A stretch of 64,000 nt of DNA, from the NCBI GenBank assembly GCA_964525495.1, contig CAZGHS010000002.1, forward strand, positions 62,001 to 126,000, written 5' to 3'. The notes under the pieces were generated by a model. That model ran no database searches. It saw nothing but the letters and a program-made list of their open reading frames with translations, and was not told the origin of the DNA. Source of the stretch: CAZGHS01 sp964525495. Lineage in GTDB: Bacteria > Patescibacteriota > Microgenomatia > JALYQM01. Below, piece after piece: positions 41,343-50,752 of this stretch. A program made the translations under genes and the position numbers. Position 1 is the stretch's first letter; every line of letters starts with the position of its first letter.

Positions 41343-41352
41343 CACGATCCGG

Positions 41353-41358
41353 TATAAT
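41353..41358 (+). promoter_or_regulatory. -10 box of the GT39-like gene
   Basis: TATAAT at 41353-41358 ends 8 nt before the ATG at 41367, predicting an internal leaderless transcript start in the island. Confidence 0.5.
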
Positions 41359-41366
41359 ATGACTAT

Positions 41367-43055
41367 ATGCTCAAAAAGTGGATAGAAAAGTTACACATTC
41401 CATTCAATGAACTCGACAAAAAGCTTTGGATCATAGGAATTCTTCTATTCCTGGTTATACGATTTACCAACCTTACTATAATTCCAATTTTTACCGATGA
41501 AGCGATCTATATTCGTTGGTCAGAGATTGCCTGGAAACCAAATCTTGAGCGGCTGGGAGAAGCTCGAACATCGATCTTTATCCCATTAAGTGACGGAAAA
41601 CAGCCTTTGTATATGTGGCTTGCTGGTATACCTATGCAGTTCACCACAGACCATCTATGGGCAGGTCGACTGCCCGCCATTTTCGCAGGTCTTTTCGCCA
41701 TGATCGGGCTCTGGCTCGTCACATACGAACTATTCAAACGTAAAAAGATAGCCTATATTGCCTCAGCGGTTTACATAGTATTGCCGTTCACTGTACTCTA
41801 CGATCGCATGATGCTGGCAGATTCGATGCTCGCCATGTGGGGGATATGGTCGCTATATCTCAGTATTCTGTTAGTCAAAACTCGCTCAATGAAAGTAGCC
41901 ATCGCGCTTGGCGTGGTCTACGGACTCGGTCTCCTGACCAAATCCCCGGCGCTATTCTATATCCTTCTTACGCCTCTTTCTCTCATTTTCTTTAATAACA
42001 TCACTCGAGATGGACACCTCGAGCCAAAAAATCTGCAATTCTGGAAATGGAAAAAGCCAGAGTGGAGTCAACTACTTGGCTTGGGCTATCTGTGGGGCAT
42101 CGCAGTAGTCATAGGCCAACTATTTCAGGGCATATTACGTATCTCTAATATGTATCACATGATCGGCAGGAAAAATCTTGAATTTGTTCTCACATCACAG
42201 GAGTTTCTGGAGCGACCGTTCTCACTTTTCTACGGCAATCTCATCGGGACATCCAATTGGTTTTATCAATATTTAGGAGCTGCACTCGTTATCTGTATCG
42301 TAGTCGCATTAGTAACAGCCCTGGTTAAGCGGGATATGCGTATAGCACTGCTCACCTTACTCGTGATTATCCCGTGGTTCGGATCGATCAGTATGGCAAA
42401 AGTTCTCTATCCTCGATATCTGCTATTCTTCACACCGCCACTTCTCATCATCATCGCGTACGGAATCTATACCATCACGAATCTTATAAATACACACACA
42501 ATCCGTTATCTCAAACACTATCACCATCGCCTTATATTGCAAGCAGTAGTGGTACTGGCCATTTTTAGCACATCGATCATGACAAGTTATCAAATACTCT
42601 TTAATCCACCTGCCGCAAAACTCGCACTGCAAGATCGAGAGCAATATATTGTGGGATGGCCTTCTGGTTATGGTGTTGACCAAATCACAGAGTTTCTAAT
42701 GAAGGAATACAAAGAAAAAGGCAAGCTAGCAGTCGGTACTGAGGGGACATTTGGATTGATGCCTTTTGCCTTACAGATTAAATTCTACGACGAAATTTAC
42801 AATCAACCAGGAAGCAATGAAAAATTATTTATCGATGGTTACTGGCCTTTCGACAGAGTCCCACAAAAAATTGTAGAACTCGCAGCAGGCAGACCAACCT
42901 ATTTCGTAGTCTACCAAACAGAAAAAGATCCACCACCTGAATTCCCCCTCGAACTCGTAATGAAAATAGAAAAACCCGGTGGTCAAGCATCCATGCGGTT
43001 ATATAAAGTAACTCCAGTATGGCGTTACACACCTGAAGGTGTAATAAAAAACTAA
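41367..43055 (+). CDS. GT-C (GT39/ArnT-like) membrane glycosyltransferase
   Basis: A 562-aa protein with ~11 membrane helices. The first loop carries FTDEAIYIRWSEIA, the D-E motif of PMT_2/ArnT enzymes, then GKQPLYMWLAGIP and YDRMMLADSML. The C-terminal ~130 residues are soluble. It would transfer sugars from polyprenyl-phosphate carriers to lipid or protein acceptors. It has its own -10 box and is directly followed (0 nt) by a PTPS-related membrane protein. Confidence 0.83.
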   Translation: MLKKWIEKLHIPFNELDKKLWIIGILLFLVIRFTNLTIIPIFTDEAIYIRWSEIAWKPNLERLGEARTSIFIPLSDGKQPLYMWLAGIPMQFTTDHLWAGRLPAIFAGLFAMIGLWLVTYELFKRKKIAYIASAVYIVLPFTVLYDRMMLADSMLAMWGIWSLYLSILLVKTRSMKVAIALGVVYGLGLLTKSPALFYILLTPLSLIFFNNITRDGHLEPKNLQFWKWKKPEWSQLLGLGYLWGIAVVIGQLFQGILRISNMYHMIGRKNLEFVLTSQEFLERPFSLFYGNLIGTSNWFYQYLGAALVICIVVALVTALVKRDMRIALLTLLVIIPWFGSISMAKVLYPRYLLFFTPPLLIIIAYGIYTITNLINTHTIRYLKHYHHRLILQAVVVLAIFSTSIMTSYQILFNPPAAKLALQDREQYIVGWPSGYGVDQITEFLMKEYKEKGKLAVGTEGTFGLMPFALQIKFYDEIYNQPGSNEKLFIDGYWPFDRVPQKIVELAAGRPTYFVVYQTEKDPPPEFPLELVMKIEKPGGQASMRLYKVTPVWRYTPEGVIKN

Positions 43056-44798
43056 ATGAAACAGCATTTCATATTACTTATTCTCACACTGGTTACTATT
43101 CCATTTCTATTTCCTTTTTTTAAAGGGACTTATTTTGAATCAGACGATGGGCTCTGGGCAGTAGTCCGGCAGGCATCGTTACACAATGAACTGCGAACTG
43201 GGCAATTTCCTGTGCGGTGGAGCGGATCACTCAATTACGGCTACGGATATCCTCTGTTCAACTTTTCGTATCCGGGCCCATATTATATCGGTGAAGTCTT
43301 CAAGGTTATAGGCTTCGACTTTATCTGGTCCGTCAAACTCACCTTTATTCTGGCAACAATTGTTTCAGTTACTGGCATGTATTTCTGTGCACGTGAGCTC
43401 TGGAAAAGTGATCTGGCTGGGGTAATCGCGGCACTATTTTACCTTGCCGGTCCTTACAGATGGGTAAATACCTATATTCGAGGATCACTCGGTGAAATCG
43501 TAGCCTTCGCAATTTTCCCATTTCTTTGTTATGTCGGAGTCAAGCTACTCGCCACAGGCAAGAGGCGGTACCTTTTGAGTGGCTCTCTACTTTTAGCACT
43601 CTTGATCATCAGTCACAATATTATGGCACTTCTGTTTATGCCTTTCTTCATAATGTTTATTATCGGAGAAATATTTTTACGTTATGTTAAATTCAACGTT
43701 CTCCTAAAAAACTACATTGAAGAATTTCAAAACAGAAACAAAGGATTCAAAGATAATTACGACCGAAAATTATTTCTCAATCATATACATCTCGTTGTCG
43801 TGATGATTATTCTGAGCATAGGGCTTTCAGCCTTTTTCTGGCTACCAGCATTAAGCGAACTGCATGTTACGAAGCTAGCAGAAACGCCACTCACCAATAT
43901 CACTCAAGAGTTTAGTAAAGTGAAAGGACTCTTTGTTACACCGTTTGATAATCGATCCACACCGGACGATGCGCTCCGAACAAATTTTGTAAGGGATATG
44001 TATTTTGTACATCTCACAGTAATAATCACCGTTGTTTTGATACTTTTTTTCTATCGCAAAGATTACCAAGTCAGGCGTCATCGAATCATACTTTACATGA
44101 TCGGTTACCTTGTGGCTGCATTTTTCCTCACACCTTTCTCGGAAATTCTCTGGAAAAATATTCCTGGACTAAAAGTGGTGGATTTCCCATGGAGAATCTA
44201 CGGTATCCTCATGTTCGCCCGGCCATTGATGGTGGCAGGACTCGCCCTCATACCAAAATTAAGATATGTAGGACTGGCTCTCTCGATCATACCATTATTT
44301 AGCGGACTATCAGGGATCGGCGAGATTAAATATACCGATATTCCAAGCAAAGCATACGAAACAAATCAAGCAACAACTACTTCAGCTAATGAATACATAA
44401 ATAAGTGGGTCAAAAAACCGTTTACTTCACACCAGACAGAGGCTATCATTGAGGTAAATATCCCAGAAGGAAACACCTTTACTGCATCCGCAACGCAAAC
44501 AAAATCAACTCACAAAAAAGCCACGTATACTTCTTTATTAGACACAGAGGTGCAGTTGCCGATAATGTATTTTCCAGGTTGGAAAGTACTGGTTGATGGA
44601 AAGAAACACGACTATTCCTATCAAGACAACAATGGAATCATCAAAGCAAAAATTCCCGCAGGAACGCACACCATCGAAGCAGTGTTTGAAGAAACGGTCA
44701 TGCGTACTGTAGGAAACGGTATCACGCTCACAACTATACTTATCATTACTATCGGACTTGGCATACAATATAACTTAGGAAAAAGATTTGTTTTATGA
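43056..44798 (+). CDS. PTPS-related large membrane protein (GT-C-like) 1
   Basis: A 580-aa polytopic protein of the 6-pyruvoyl-tetrahydropterin-synthase-related membrane family (a misleading name; PF10131-like). Recognisable parts are SDDGLWAVVRQASLHNELRTG, SLNYGYGYPLFNFSYPGPYYIGE and YRWVNTYIRGSLGE. About 10-11 helices precede a soluble C-terminal beta-rich domain (~430-545) and a last helix. The family is thought to be GT-C-like envelope enzymes. Its stop overlaps the start of a clear paralogue (ATGA). Confidence 0.8.
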   Translation: MKQHFILLILTLVTIPFLFPFFKGTYFESDDGLWAVVRQASLHNELRTGQFPVRWSGSLNYGYGYPLFNFSYPGPYYIGEVFKVIGFDFIWSVKLTFILATIVSVTGMYFCARELWKSDLAGVIAALFYLAGPYRWVNTYIRGSLGEIVAFAIFPFLCYVGVKLLATGKRRYLLSGSLLLALLIISHNIMALLFMPFFIMFIIGEIFLRYVKFNVLLKNYIEEFQNRNKGFKDNYDRKLFLNHIHLVVVMIILSIGLSAFFWLPALSELHVTKLAETPLTNITQEFSKVKGLFVTPFDNRSTPDDALRTNFVRDMYFVHLTVIITVVLILFFYRKDYQVRRHRIILYMIGYLVAAFFLTPFSEILWKNIPGLKVVDFPWRIYGILMFARPLMVAGLALIPKLRYVGLALSIIPLFSGLSGIGEIKYTDIPSKAYETNQATTTSANEYINKWVKKPFTSHQTEAIIEVNIPEGNTFTASATQTKSTHKKATYTSLLDTEVQLPIMYFPGWKVLVDGKKHDYSYQDNNGIIKAKIPAGTHTIEAVFEETVMRTVGNGITLTTILIITIGLGIQYNLGKRFVL

Positions 44799-46528
44799 AA
44801 TCTCCAATAGCCGCCCTCATTTTTATTCTCGTGTTATGCGGCCTTGCTCTTTTTCCTCTTTTCTCTACCCCATATTTTATTGCAGTCCATGACCAGGTAC
44901 AACCTGAACGAGTGTCCGAAATGGCGGGTGCTCTTCAAGATGGTCAGCTCCCACCGCGCTTTGTTGAGAATTTAGGCTATGGATATGGATATCCACTGTT
45001 TAACTTCTACGCTCCCTTACCATACTACGTGGGAGCCTTTTTCTATAACCTGGGTACAGACATCATCCTTTCAACTAAACTGATGGTTGCCATCGGATTT
45101 GTGGGAGCAGGCATAAGTATGTTCTTCGCTGGCTCATATTTATGGGGGAAACGCGGAGGACTCATTGCCGCAGTCGTCTACACTCTTGCTCCGTATCATG
45201 CAGTACAAACATATGTTCGTGGATCAATCGGAGAGCTCTACGCATACGCACTTCTCCCACTCATTTTGATTGGCTTACTTGAGCTATACAAAAAACAGTG
45301 GAGAAAACGAACAGTCTTCATTGGGATTGTGGCGGTCGCACTATTGAGCATCGCGCATACTGTCAGCTTATACATGCTCCTGTATTTATCTGTACTTCAC
45401 ATTGTCATTAGTACGATAGCTCTCGCAGTAAACAAAAAAGACGTAGTGTCTCATCTCCAAAAACAAATTCTTTTCCTCGTCATTCCACTTGCATATGCAT
45501 GCTATTTTTGGCTTGCAGCCTTCCTTGAAATTGGATTAACTCAACTCTCCCTAGAGACAGGCAATGACGTCAACTATACCAATCATTTTGTAGCTCTGAG
45601 TCAGCTATGGAGTTCACCCTGGGGATTCGGAGGATCTGCTCCAGGTACGCAGCTTGATGGTATGAGTTTTATGATAGGGAAGATAGGCATAATTTTAACG
45701 CTTGTCACTACTCTCACACTATTTATTCACAAGCATGCAAAGAACCACCAAGACAAACATAAGATTCTCGGGCTAGGAGTTCTCCTTTTAATTTCACTAT
45801 TCCACATGCTCCAAGAGTCACAATTTATATGGCAACTCGTTCCCCAGTTCGCATTGATCCAATTTCCCTGGAGATTTTTAACTATCACCAATCTTGCAGT
45901 TGCATGTCTCGCTGGTGGCAGTGTCATAGTGTTACGCATGTTGCCAGTCAAATATAATCGTGACGCCGTATTCGCGCTATTCCCCATAATAATCGTGTTT
46001 TTGTTACTCTTCCCATTTAATCTACGAGATTTTCCACAAACAAAATATTTTAAGGCACAAAATCAGTACCTCAAAACAGCAAGCGAGATCACAGCCAAAG
46101 ATCATCTACGGTTTGATGCATCAAAAATCTCCGACGAGTTTTTACCCAAAGATGCAGTCCGTCCAACGGACATAACTCAGGTGTCGCAAGACCAGATATC
46201 CTGTGACGCACCGTGCGAGTTAAAAGACACAGTGTTTCTATCGCATATATATAAGTTTACCGTCCAAGTCAGCGAAAAAACCACACTCTACCTCGATAAA
46301 GTTTATTTTCCAGATTACACAGTAACAATTGATGGTCAGAATCAGTTCATCAAAAAAGAGTCGCCAAATACTATGAGCATAACACTTGAAAAAGGCGAAC
46401 ATGCAGTCCAGTTTACATTGCGGGATACGCCTATCCGATCACTCGCTAACATAATCACAATATGTGCAATAATATCCACAATAGGGTATTATCTGATGAT
46501 AAAAAGAAACAAGATACAAGAAAGATAA
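44795..46528 (+). CDS. PTPS-related large membrane protein (GT-C-like) 2
   Basis: A 577-aa paralogue of the preceding protein with the same plan: VHDQVQPERVSEMAGALQDG, NLGYGYGYPLFNFYAPLPYYVGA, APYHAVQTYVRGSIGE. It has ~11 helices, a soluble C-terminal region and a last helix (~545-565). The adjacent duplicate may have a different acceptor. It overlaps the upstream gene by 4 nt and sits 5 nt before the flippase gene. Confidence 0.8.
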   Translation: MKSPIAALIFILVLCGLALFPLFSTPYFIAVHDQVQPERVSEMAGALQDGQLPPRFVENLGYGYGYPLFNFYAPLPYYVGAFFYNLGTDIILSTKLMVAIGFVGAGISMFFAGSYLWGKRGGLIAAVVYTLAPYHAVQTYVRGSIGELYAYALLPLILIGLLELYKKQWRKRTVFIGIVAVALLSIAHTVSLYMLLYLSVLHIVISTIALAVNKKDVVSHLQKQILFLVIPLAYACYFWLAAFLEIGLTQLSLETGNDVNYTNHFVALSQLWSSPWGFGGSAPGTQLDGMSFMIGKIGIILTLVTTLTLFIHKHAKNHQDKHKILGLGVLLLISLFHMLQESQFIWQLVPQFALIQFPWRFLTITNLAVACLAGGSVIVLRMLPVKYNRDAVFALFPIIIVFLLLFPFNLRDFPQTKYFKAQNQYLKTASEITAKDHLRFDASKISDEFLPKDAVRPTDITQVSQDQISCDAPCELKDTVFLSHIYKFTVQVSEKTTLYLDKVYFPDYTVTIDGQNQFIKKESPNTMSITLEKGEHAVQFTLRDTPIRSLANIITICAIISTIGYYLMIKRNKIQER

Positions 46529-46533
46529 CCTAA

Positions 46534-48012
46534 ATGGAAACAGCAGAGGCTCTTCAACAAGAGCAAAACATACAACTGATTAAAAAAAACTCAATCAAAA
46601 GCGTTATTTCACTGACGATTCGACGGGTTATTTTGCGTATTGTCGGACAAATAGCATTCATTCTGCTAGCACGAATACTGACTCCTTCGGAATTTGGAAT
46701 TTTTACAATCGTCTCATTTATAGTCAACTTCTTTGGATTTTTCTCCGACATTGGCCTAGCAGCTGCACTTATTCAGAAAAAGACAGAACTAACAAAAGAA
46801 GATTTACGCACTACATTCACAGTCCAACAAATTCTCGTTGGCACCCTTGTCACACTCATCATCATATTTGCTCCATATATTATTACAACGTTTTACAAAG
46901 ATACATTAGCTCCAGAGCACACTTTCTTAGTACAAGCGTTAGCATTCTCATTACTGCTTGCATCACTCAAAAGCATTCCAGCAGTACTCCTCGAGCGCAA
47001 ACTGATGTTCAATAAACTCGTTATTCCAGAAATTGTCGAAACCATGATATACAACATCACGGCACTTGTGCTCGCATATTTAGGCTATGGAGTATGGAGT
47101 TTTGTCGTCGCAGTCATACTGCGCGGACTCGTCGGCGTCGTACTCATTCATATCATGCATCCTTGGCCTATCGGCTTTGCACTCAACAAGCATTCCTTCA
47201 AACAACTCTATAAATTCGGCTTGCCATATCAACTCAATGGACTCGTTGCCCTCATTAAAGATAATGTTGTACCAACCTATGTCGCTGCAACTCTCGGTAC
47301 CACTGCGGTCGGGTATATTGGTTGGGCACAAAAATATGCGTTCCTACCACTTGAGCCAATGAACGACATTATTAGAGTCACATTCCCTACATACGCACGC
47401 TTGCAAGAGCAACCTGAACTTCTCAAAAGGGCGCTCGAAAAAACCATATACTTCACCACGCTCTGCGTATACCCGTTACTTTTTGGGTTCCTGGCACTCG
47501 CTCCCTGGATTGTTGAATACGTCTTCACCTCCAAATGGACACAAGCCCTACCGTTATTTTACTTATTCGCCATAAACACATTTTGGGCAGTACTCTCCAC
47601 TACCTGTACCAACGCACTATTCGCTATAGGCAAATCACGCATCGTCCTTAACTTCATGATTTTATGGACAATTTTAACCTGGATCATGACTCCACTGCTC
47701 ACAATCTATTACGATATCTATGGAATCGCTATCACGAGCGCACTGATTTCTTTCACCTCGATCGGAGTAATACTTATTACAAAAAGATATATCAAAGTCG
47801 CCTTTATTCGAACCATTGGCTGGCAGGTAGTCGCTTCTGTCATCATGGGGATCGCAGTACATGTGCTCGCACAGATAGCAGTCAAAGATTTCTTCACTTT
47901 ATGCGTTGCAGTTGGTGTTGGAATGGGACTGTATACGTCGATGATCTATATTTTCGACAAAAAACGAATTCGTGCAGAAATGAGCTCAATAGTAAACAGT
48001 TATAAGAAATAA
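46534..48012 (+). CDS. Polysaccharide flippase (Wzx/MOP family)
   Basis: A 492-aa protein with ~14 helices. The N-terminal FILLARILTPSEFGIFTIVSFIVNFFGFFSDIGLAAALIQKK is the standard start of oligosaccharide flippases of the WzxC/RfbX group, and LLERKLMFNKLVIPEIVE follows. It would move undecaprenyl-linked repeat units to the outer face. Together with the O-antigen ligase-like gene at 58243 it implies assembly of an exported surface polysaccharide or lipid-linked glycan. Confidence 0.88.
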   Translation: METAEALQQEQNIQLIKKNSIKSVISLTIRRVILRIVGQIAFILLARILTPSEFGIFTIVSFIVNFFGFFSDIGLAAALIQKKTELTKEDLRTTFTVQQILVGTLVTLIIIFAPYIITTFYKDTLAPEHTFLVQALAFSLLLASLKSIPAVLLERKLMFNKLVIPEIVETMIYNITALVLAYLGYGVWSFVVAVILRGLVGVVLIHIMHPWPIGFALNKHSFKQLYKFGLPYQLNGLVALIKDNVVPTYVAATLGTTAVGYIGWAQKYAFLPLEPMNDIIRVTFPTYARLQEQPELLKRALEKTIYFTTLCVYPLLFGFLALAPWIVEYVFTSKWTQALPLFYLFAINTFWAVLSTTCTNALFAIGKSRIVLNFMILWTILTWIMTPLLTIYYDIYGIAITSALISFTSIGVILITKRYIKVAFIRTIGWQVVASVIMGIAVHVLAQIAVKDFFTLCVAVGVGMGLYTSMIYIFDKKRIRAEMSSIVNSYKK

Positions 48013-48026
48013 TACGCGTAAAATGG

Positions 48027-48032
48027 TACAAT
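48027..48032 (+). promoter_or_regulatory. Extended -10 box of GT2 gene
   Basis: TGGTACAAT with TACAAT at 48027-48032, 6 nt before the ATG at 48039. It predicts a leaderless mRNA. Confidence 0.5.
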
Positions 48033-48038
48033 ACGCCT

Positions 48039-48941
48039 ATGCCCTCAATCACTACCGTAATAAACACCCGCAATAGTGCTCAAACTATTGAAATGAGCCT
48101 AAAAAGTGTTCAAGATTTAGGCGAAATCGTCATTGTCGACATGCATAGCGACGACCAAACACTCGAAATTGCCAAAAAATACACGTCCAATATCCATCTC
48201 TTTGATAACCTAGGCTATGTCGAACCAGCACGCAATTACGCCATTTCATTAGCTAAAACTGACTGGATTCTCGTCATAGATAGCGACGAAGAAATCTCAC
48301 CGTCGCTTAAACAAGAAATTCACAATATCATTACTCAAAATGCGCAAACAGATATCACACATGTCTATTTACCTCGCAAAAATATTATTTTCGGACAATG
48401 GATGCAACACACAGGTTGGTGGCCAGACGAAAAAATGCGACTTTTCAAACATGGTACAGTCAAATGGAGTGATGCCATACACTCCGAACCGGAGTGTACT
48501 GGGGAAGCATTGCATTTGCCACCCGAAGAAAAGTACGCAATTATCCACCACCACTATACTTCGATAAGTGAATGGGTTCTACGCATGGAACGATACACAA
48601 GTATCCAGGCAAAAGAATTAGTAGAAAGTAAATATCAATTTCAGTGGCAGGACATCATTCGTAAACCACTGTCCGAATTCATCACACGCTTTTTTGTTTG
48701 GGAAGGTTGGAAAGACGGAGTCAATGGACTGGCGCTCTCACTTCTTCAAGCATTCTCCTGGATTGTTGTCTATATGAAAGTAAAAGAAATGCAAAAAATA
48801 ACTATCCAGCAAGAACCGCTCGAATTCTTACAGCAAGTCGGCGAAGAATACGACGCAGTTGAAAGCGAAGTAGGACACTATATGGAAAAATTAGGACTAC
48901 AAAGCCAGCTTAAACGCTGGATACAAAAAGTTCTGCCATAG
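48039..48941 (+). CDS. GT2 glycosyltransferase (WaaE/KdtX-like)
   Basis: A 300-aa protein: VINTRNSAQTIEMSLKSVQDLGEIVIVDMHSDDQT, EPARNYAISLAKTDWILVIDSDEEIS. These match the WaaE/KdtX group (beta-glucosyl or heptosyl transferases of envelope glycans). The DSDEE motif supplies the metal-binding Asp residues. A hydrophobic segment near 225-245 may associate with the membrane. It is 4 nt ahead of the next GT2 gene. Confidence 0.84.
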   Translation: MPSITTVINTRNSAQTIEMSLKSVQDLGEIVIVDMHSDDQTLEIAKKYTSNIHLFDNLGYVEPARNYAISLAKTDWILVIDSDEEISPSLKQEIHNIITQNAQTDITHVYLPRKNIIFGQWMQHTGWWPDEKMRLFKHGTVKWSDAIHSEPECTGEALHLPPEEKYAIIHHHYTSISEWVLRMERYTSIQAKELVESKYQFQWQDIIRKPLSEFITRFFVWEGWKDGVNGLALSLLQAFSWIVVYMKVKEMQKITIQQEPLEFLQQVGEEYDAVESEVGHYMEKLGLQSQLKRWIQKVLP

Positions 48942-48945
48942 ATTT

Positions 48946-49914
48946 ATGAATATTCACGCAATTATTCTCAACTATAAGAAAAAAGATTTGACAATTGAAT
49001 GCATTAATTCGCTCAAAAAATGCAAACTCCTGTCAGATTTGAAACTCCATCTTCTTATCGTCGATAATGATTCCGGAGACGGCATCGAAAGAGCAGTTCG
49101 TACGACTTACACAGATGTTGAGTTCCTCCAAACTGGTGCAAACCTTGGATACACCGGAGGCAACAACGCAGGCATTAGATGGTTGCTCGAAAAAAACGAA
49201 GAGATCCAGCCGGAGATCGTCCCGCAACAGAAAACAGAATCAAACTATATTCTCATACTTAATAACGACACGTACTTCCACGAAAACTTTTTAATCGAGT
49301 TAGCCTCAGCTGCCAAACACCATTCAAAGGCCGGTATCATTGCGCCAAAAATCTACTTCACTCATGATTCATTACCAAATCCTATTTACGACCAAAATAA
49401 ACAAGAATACACACTTAAGGAAAACGAAGAAGTTATTTGGTTTGCAGGCGGCAAGTTTGATTGGGACAATATTATCGGAAGCCACAGGGGAGTTGATCAG
49501 GTAGACCATAATCAATTTAACCAGGAAGAACAAATAGAGTACGCTACAGGGTGCGCTCTCCTCATTCCGTTTTCAGTTATAAAAAAAGCAAACGGGTTTG
49601 ATCAAAAATACTTCATGTACTACGAAGACGTCGATCTTAACACGCGCATCAAAAAATTAGGTTACGAGATCTGGTACGCGCCACGCGCTATCATGTGGCA
49701 TAGCAATGCAAAATCCTCAGGCGTCGGGTCACCATTACAAGATTACTTCTCTACACGCAATCGACTTCTGTTCGCATTCAAATTTGCAAAGCCACGCACC
49801 AAACTTGCACTGCTTCGAGAATCTCTTCGTTTCCGCACCAATCCAGTAAAATGGAAAGCAGTAAAAGATTTTATACTATTAAAATTTGAAAAAGGAACAT
49901 TCGATATAAAATAA
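48946..49914 (+). CDS. GT2 rhamnosyltransferase-like (WbbL type)
   Basis: A 322-aa protein with IHAIILNYKKKDLTIECINSL, LLIVDNDSGDG, TGANLGYTGGNNAGI, LILNNDTYFHENFL and ATGCALLIPFSVIKKANGFDQKYFMYYEDVDLNTR. It is typical of WbbL/RfbF-like rhamnosyltransferases acting on lipid-linked glycans at the inner face. The acceptor is unknown. It is spaced 4 nt from both neighbours in the GT2 cluster. Confidence 0.86.
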   Translation: MNIHAIILNYKKKDLTIECINSLKKCKLLSDLKLHLLIVDNDSGDGIERAVRTTYTDVEFLQTGANLGYTGGNNAGIRWLLEKNEEIQPEIVPQQKTESNYILILNNDTYFHENFLIELASAAKHHSKAGIIAPKIYFTHDSLPNPIYDQNKQEYTLKENEEVIWFAGGKFDWDNIIGSHRGVDQVDHNQFNQEEQIEYATGCALLIPFSVIKKANGFDQKYFMYYEDVDLNTRIKKLGYEIWYAPRAIMWHSNAKSSGVGSPLQDYFSTRNRLLFAFKFAKPRTKLALLRESLRFRTNPVKWKAVKDFILLKFEKGTFDIK

Positions 49915-49918
49915 CTCT

Positions 49919-50701
49919 ATGATAAGCGCAATAATACTCACCAAAAACGAAGAACACATGATCGCCAATTGTATTAATTCCTGCAAGCAGGTCGCTGACG
50001 AGATTGTAATAATAGACGACAACTCAACAGATAAGACAACTGACATCGCAACTCAAAAAGGTGCAAAAGTATTTCCGTCGACTAATCCCAGCTTCGCTGG
50101 ACGACGCGATGAAGGCGCACACAATGCAACAGGCGACTGGCTCTTATATATCGACGCAGATGAGCGAGTCACTCCAGATCTCGCACAAGAAATCAAGGAT
50201 GTAACCTCCCAAAACGATGCCGCATCCGTGTATGTCATCAATCGCAAAGATTTTTATTTTGGTGAATCTCGACCGATCTATTCTCCCATGCACCGTTTGA
50301 TGAAAAAAGATAAATTAAAATCGTGGGTAGGCGACCTCCACGAAACGCCGCAAATCACAGGGGAGACTGGTCAATTACAAAACTATTTACTTCACTTCAC
50401 TCACATCGACATCGACTCTATGCTCCAAAACACACTCAAGTGGTCAACCAAAGAAGCAAATCTTAGAGTTTCTCAAAATCATCCACCTATTGTCTGGTGG
50501 AGACTCGTTCGCGTTTTCCTTACAGGATTCTGGGATTCATTTATCACACAACAAGGTTATAAATGTGGTACGGCAGGTTGGGTAGAAGCCATGTACCAAG
50601 GCTGCTCACTTTTCCTCACCTACGCCAAAGTCTGGGAATTACAGAACAAAGAGAAAATAGAAAATTCTTATAACGAGTTAGATAAGCCGTTCTCTAATTA
50701 G
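49919..50701 (+). CDS. GT2 glycosyltransferase (WaaE/KdtX-like)
   Basis: A 260-aa protein: AIILTKNEEHMIANCINSC, IVIIDDNSTDKTTDIA, AGRRDEGAHNATGDWLLYIDADERVT. This is the same branch as the 300-aa enzyme at 48039, with which it shares the DxDE motif and the ARN/GRRDEGA acceptor-site segment. It is the last gene of this plus-strand run. Its 3' end abuts a short repeat (50711-50747) shared with 15765-15801. Confidence 0.85.
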   Translation: MISAIILTKNEEHMIANCINSCKQVADEIVIIDDNSTDKTTDIATQKGAKVFPSTNPSFAGRRDEGAHNATGDWLLYIDADERVTPDLAQEIKDVTSQNDAASVYVINRKDFYFGESRPIYSPMHRLMKKDKLKSWVGDLHETPQITGETGQLQNYLLHFTHIDIDSMLQNTLKWSTKEANLRVSQNHPPIVWWRLVRVFLTGFWDSFITQQGYKCGTAGWVEAMYQGCSLFLTYAKVWELQNKEKIENSYNELDKPFSN

Positions 50702-50710
50702 GACTTCGGA

Positions 50711-50747
50711 GCGATCGATTTATTTTTCTGCAGCGAAGACTTCCGCC
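50711..50747. repeat. Second copy of 37-nt intergenic repeat
   Basis: Matches 15765-15801 at 34 of 37 positions. Both copies follow a gene stop within 20 nt. Here the longer inverted repeats present at 15749-15869 are missing, so this looks like a truncated copy. Confidence 0.6.
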
Positions 50748-50752
50748 AAGTG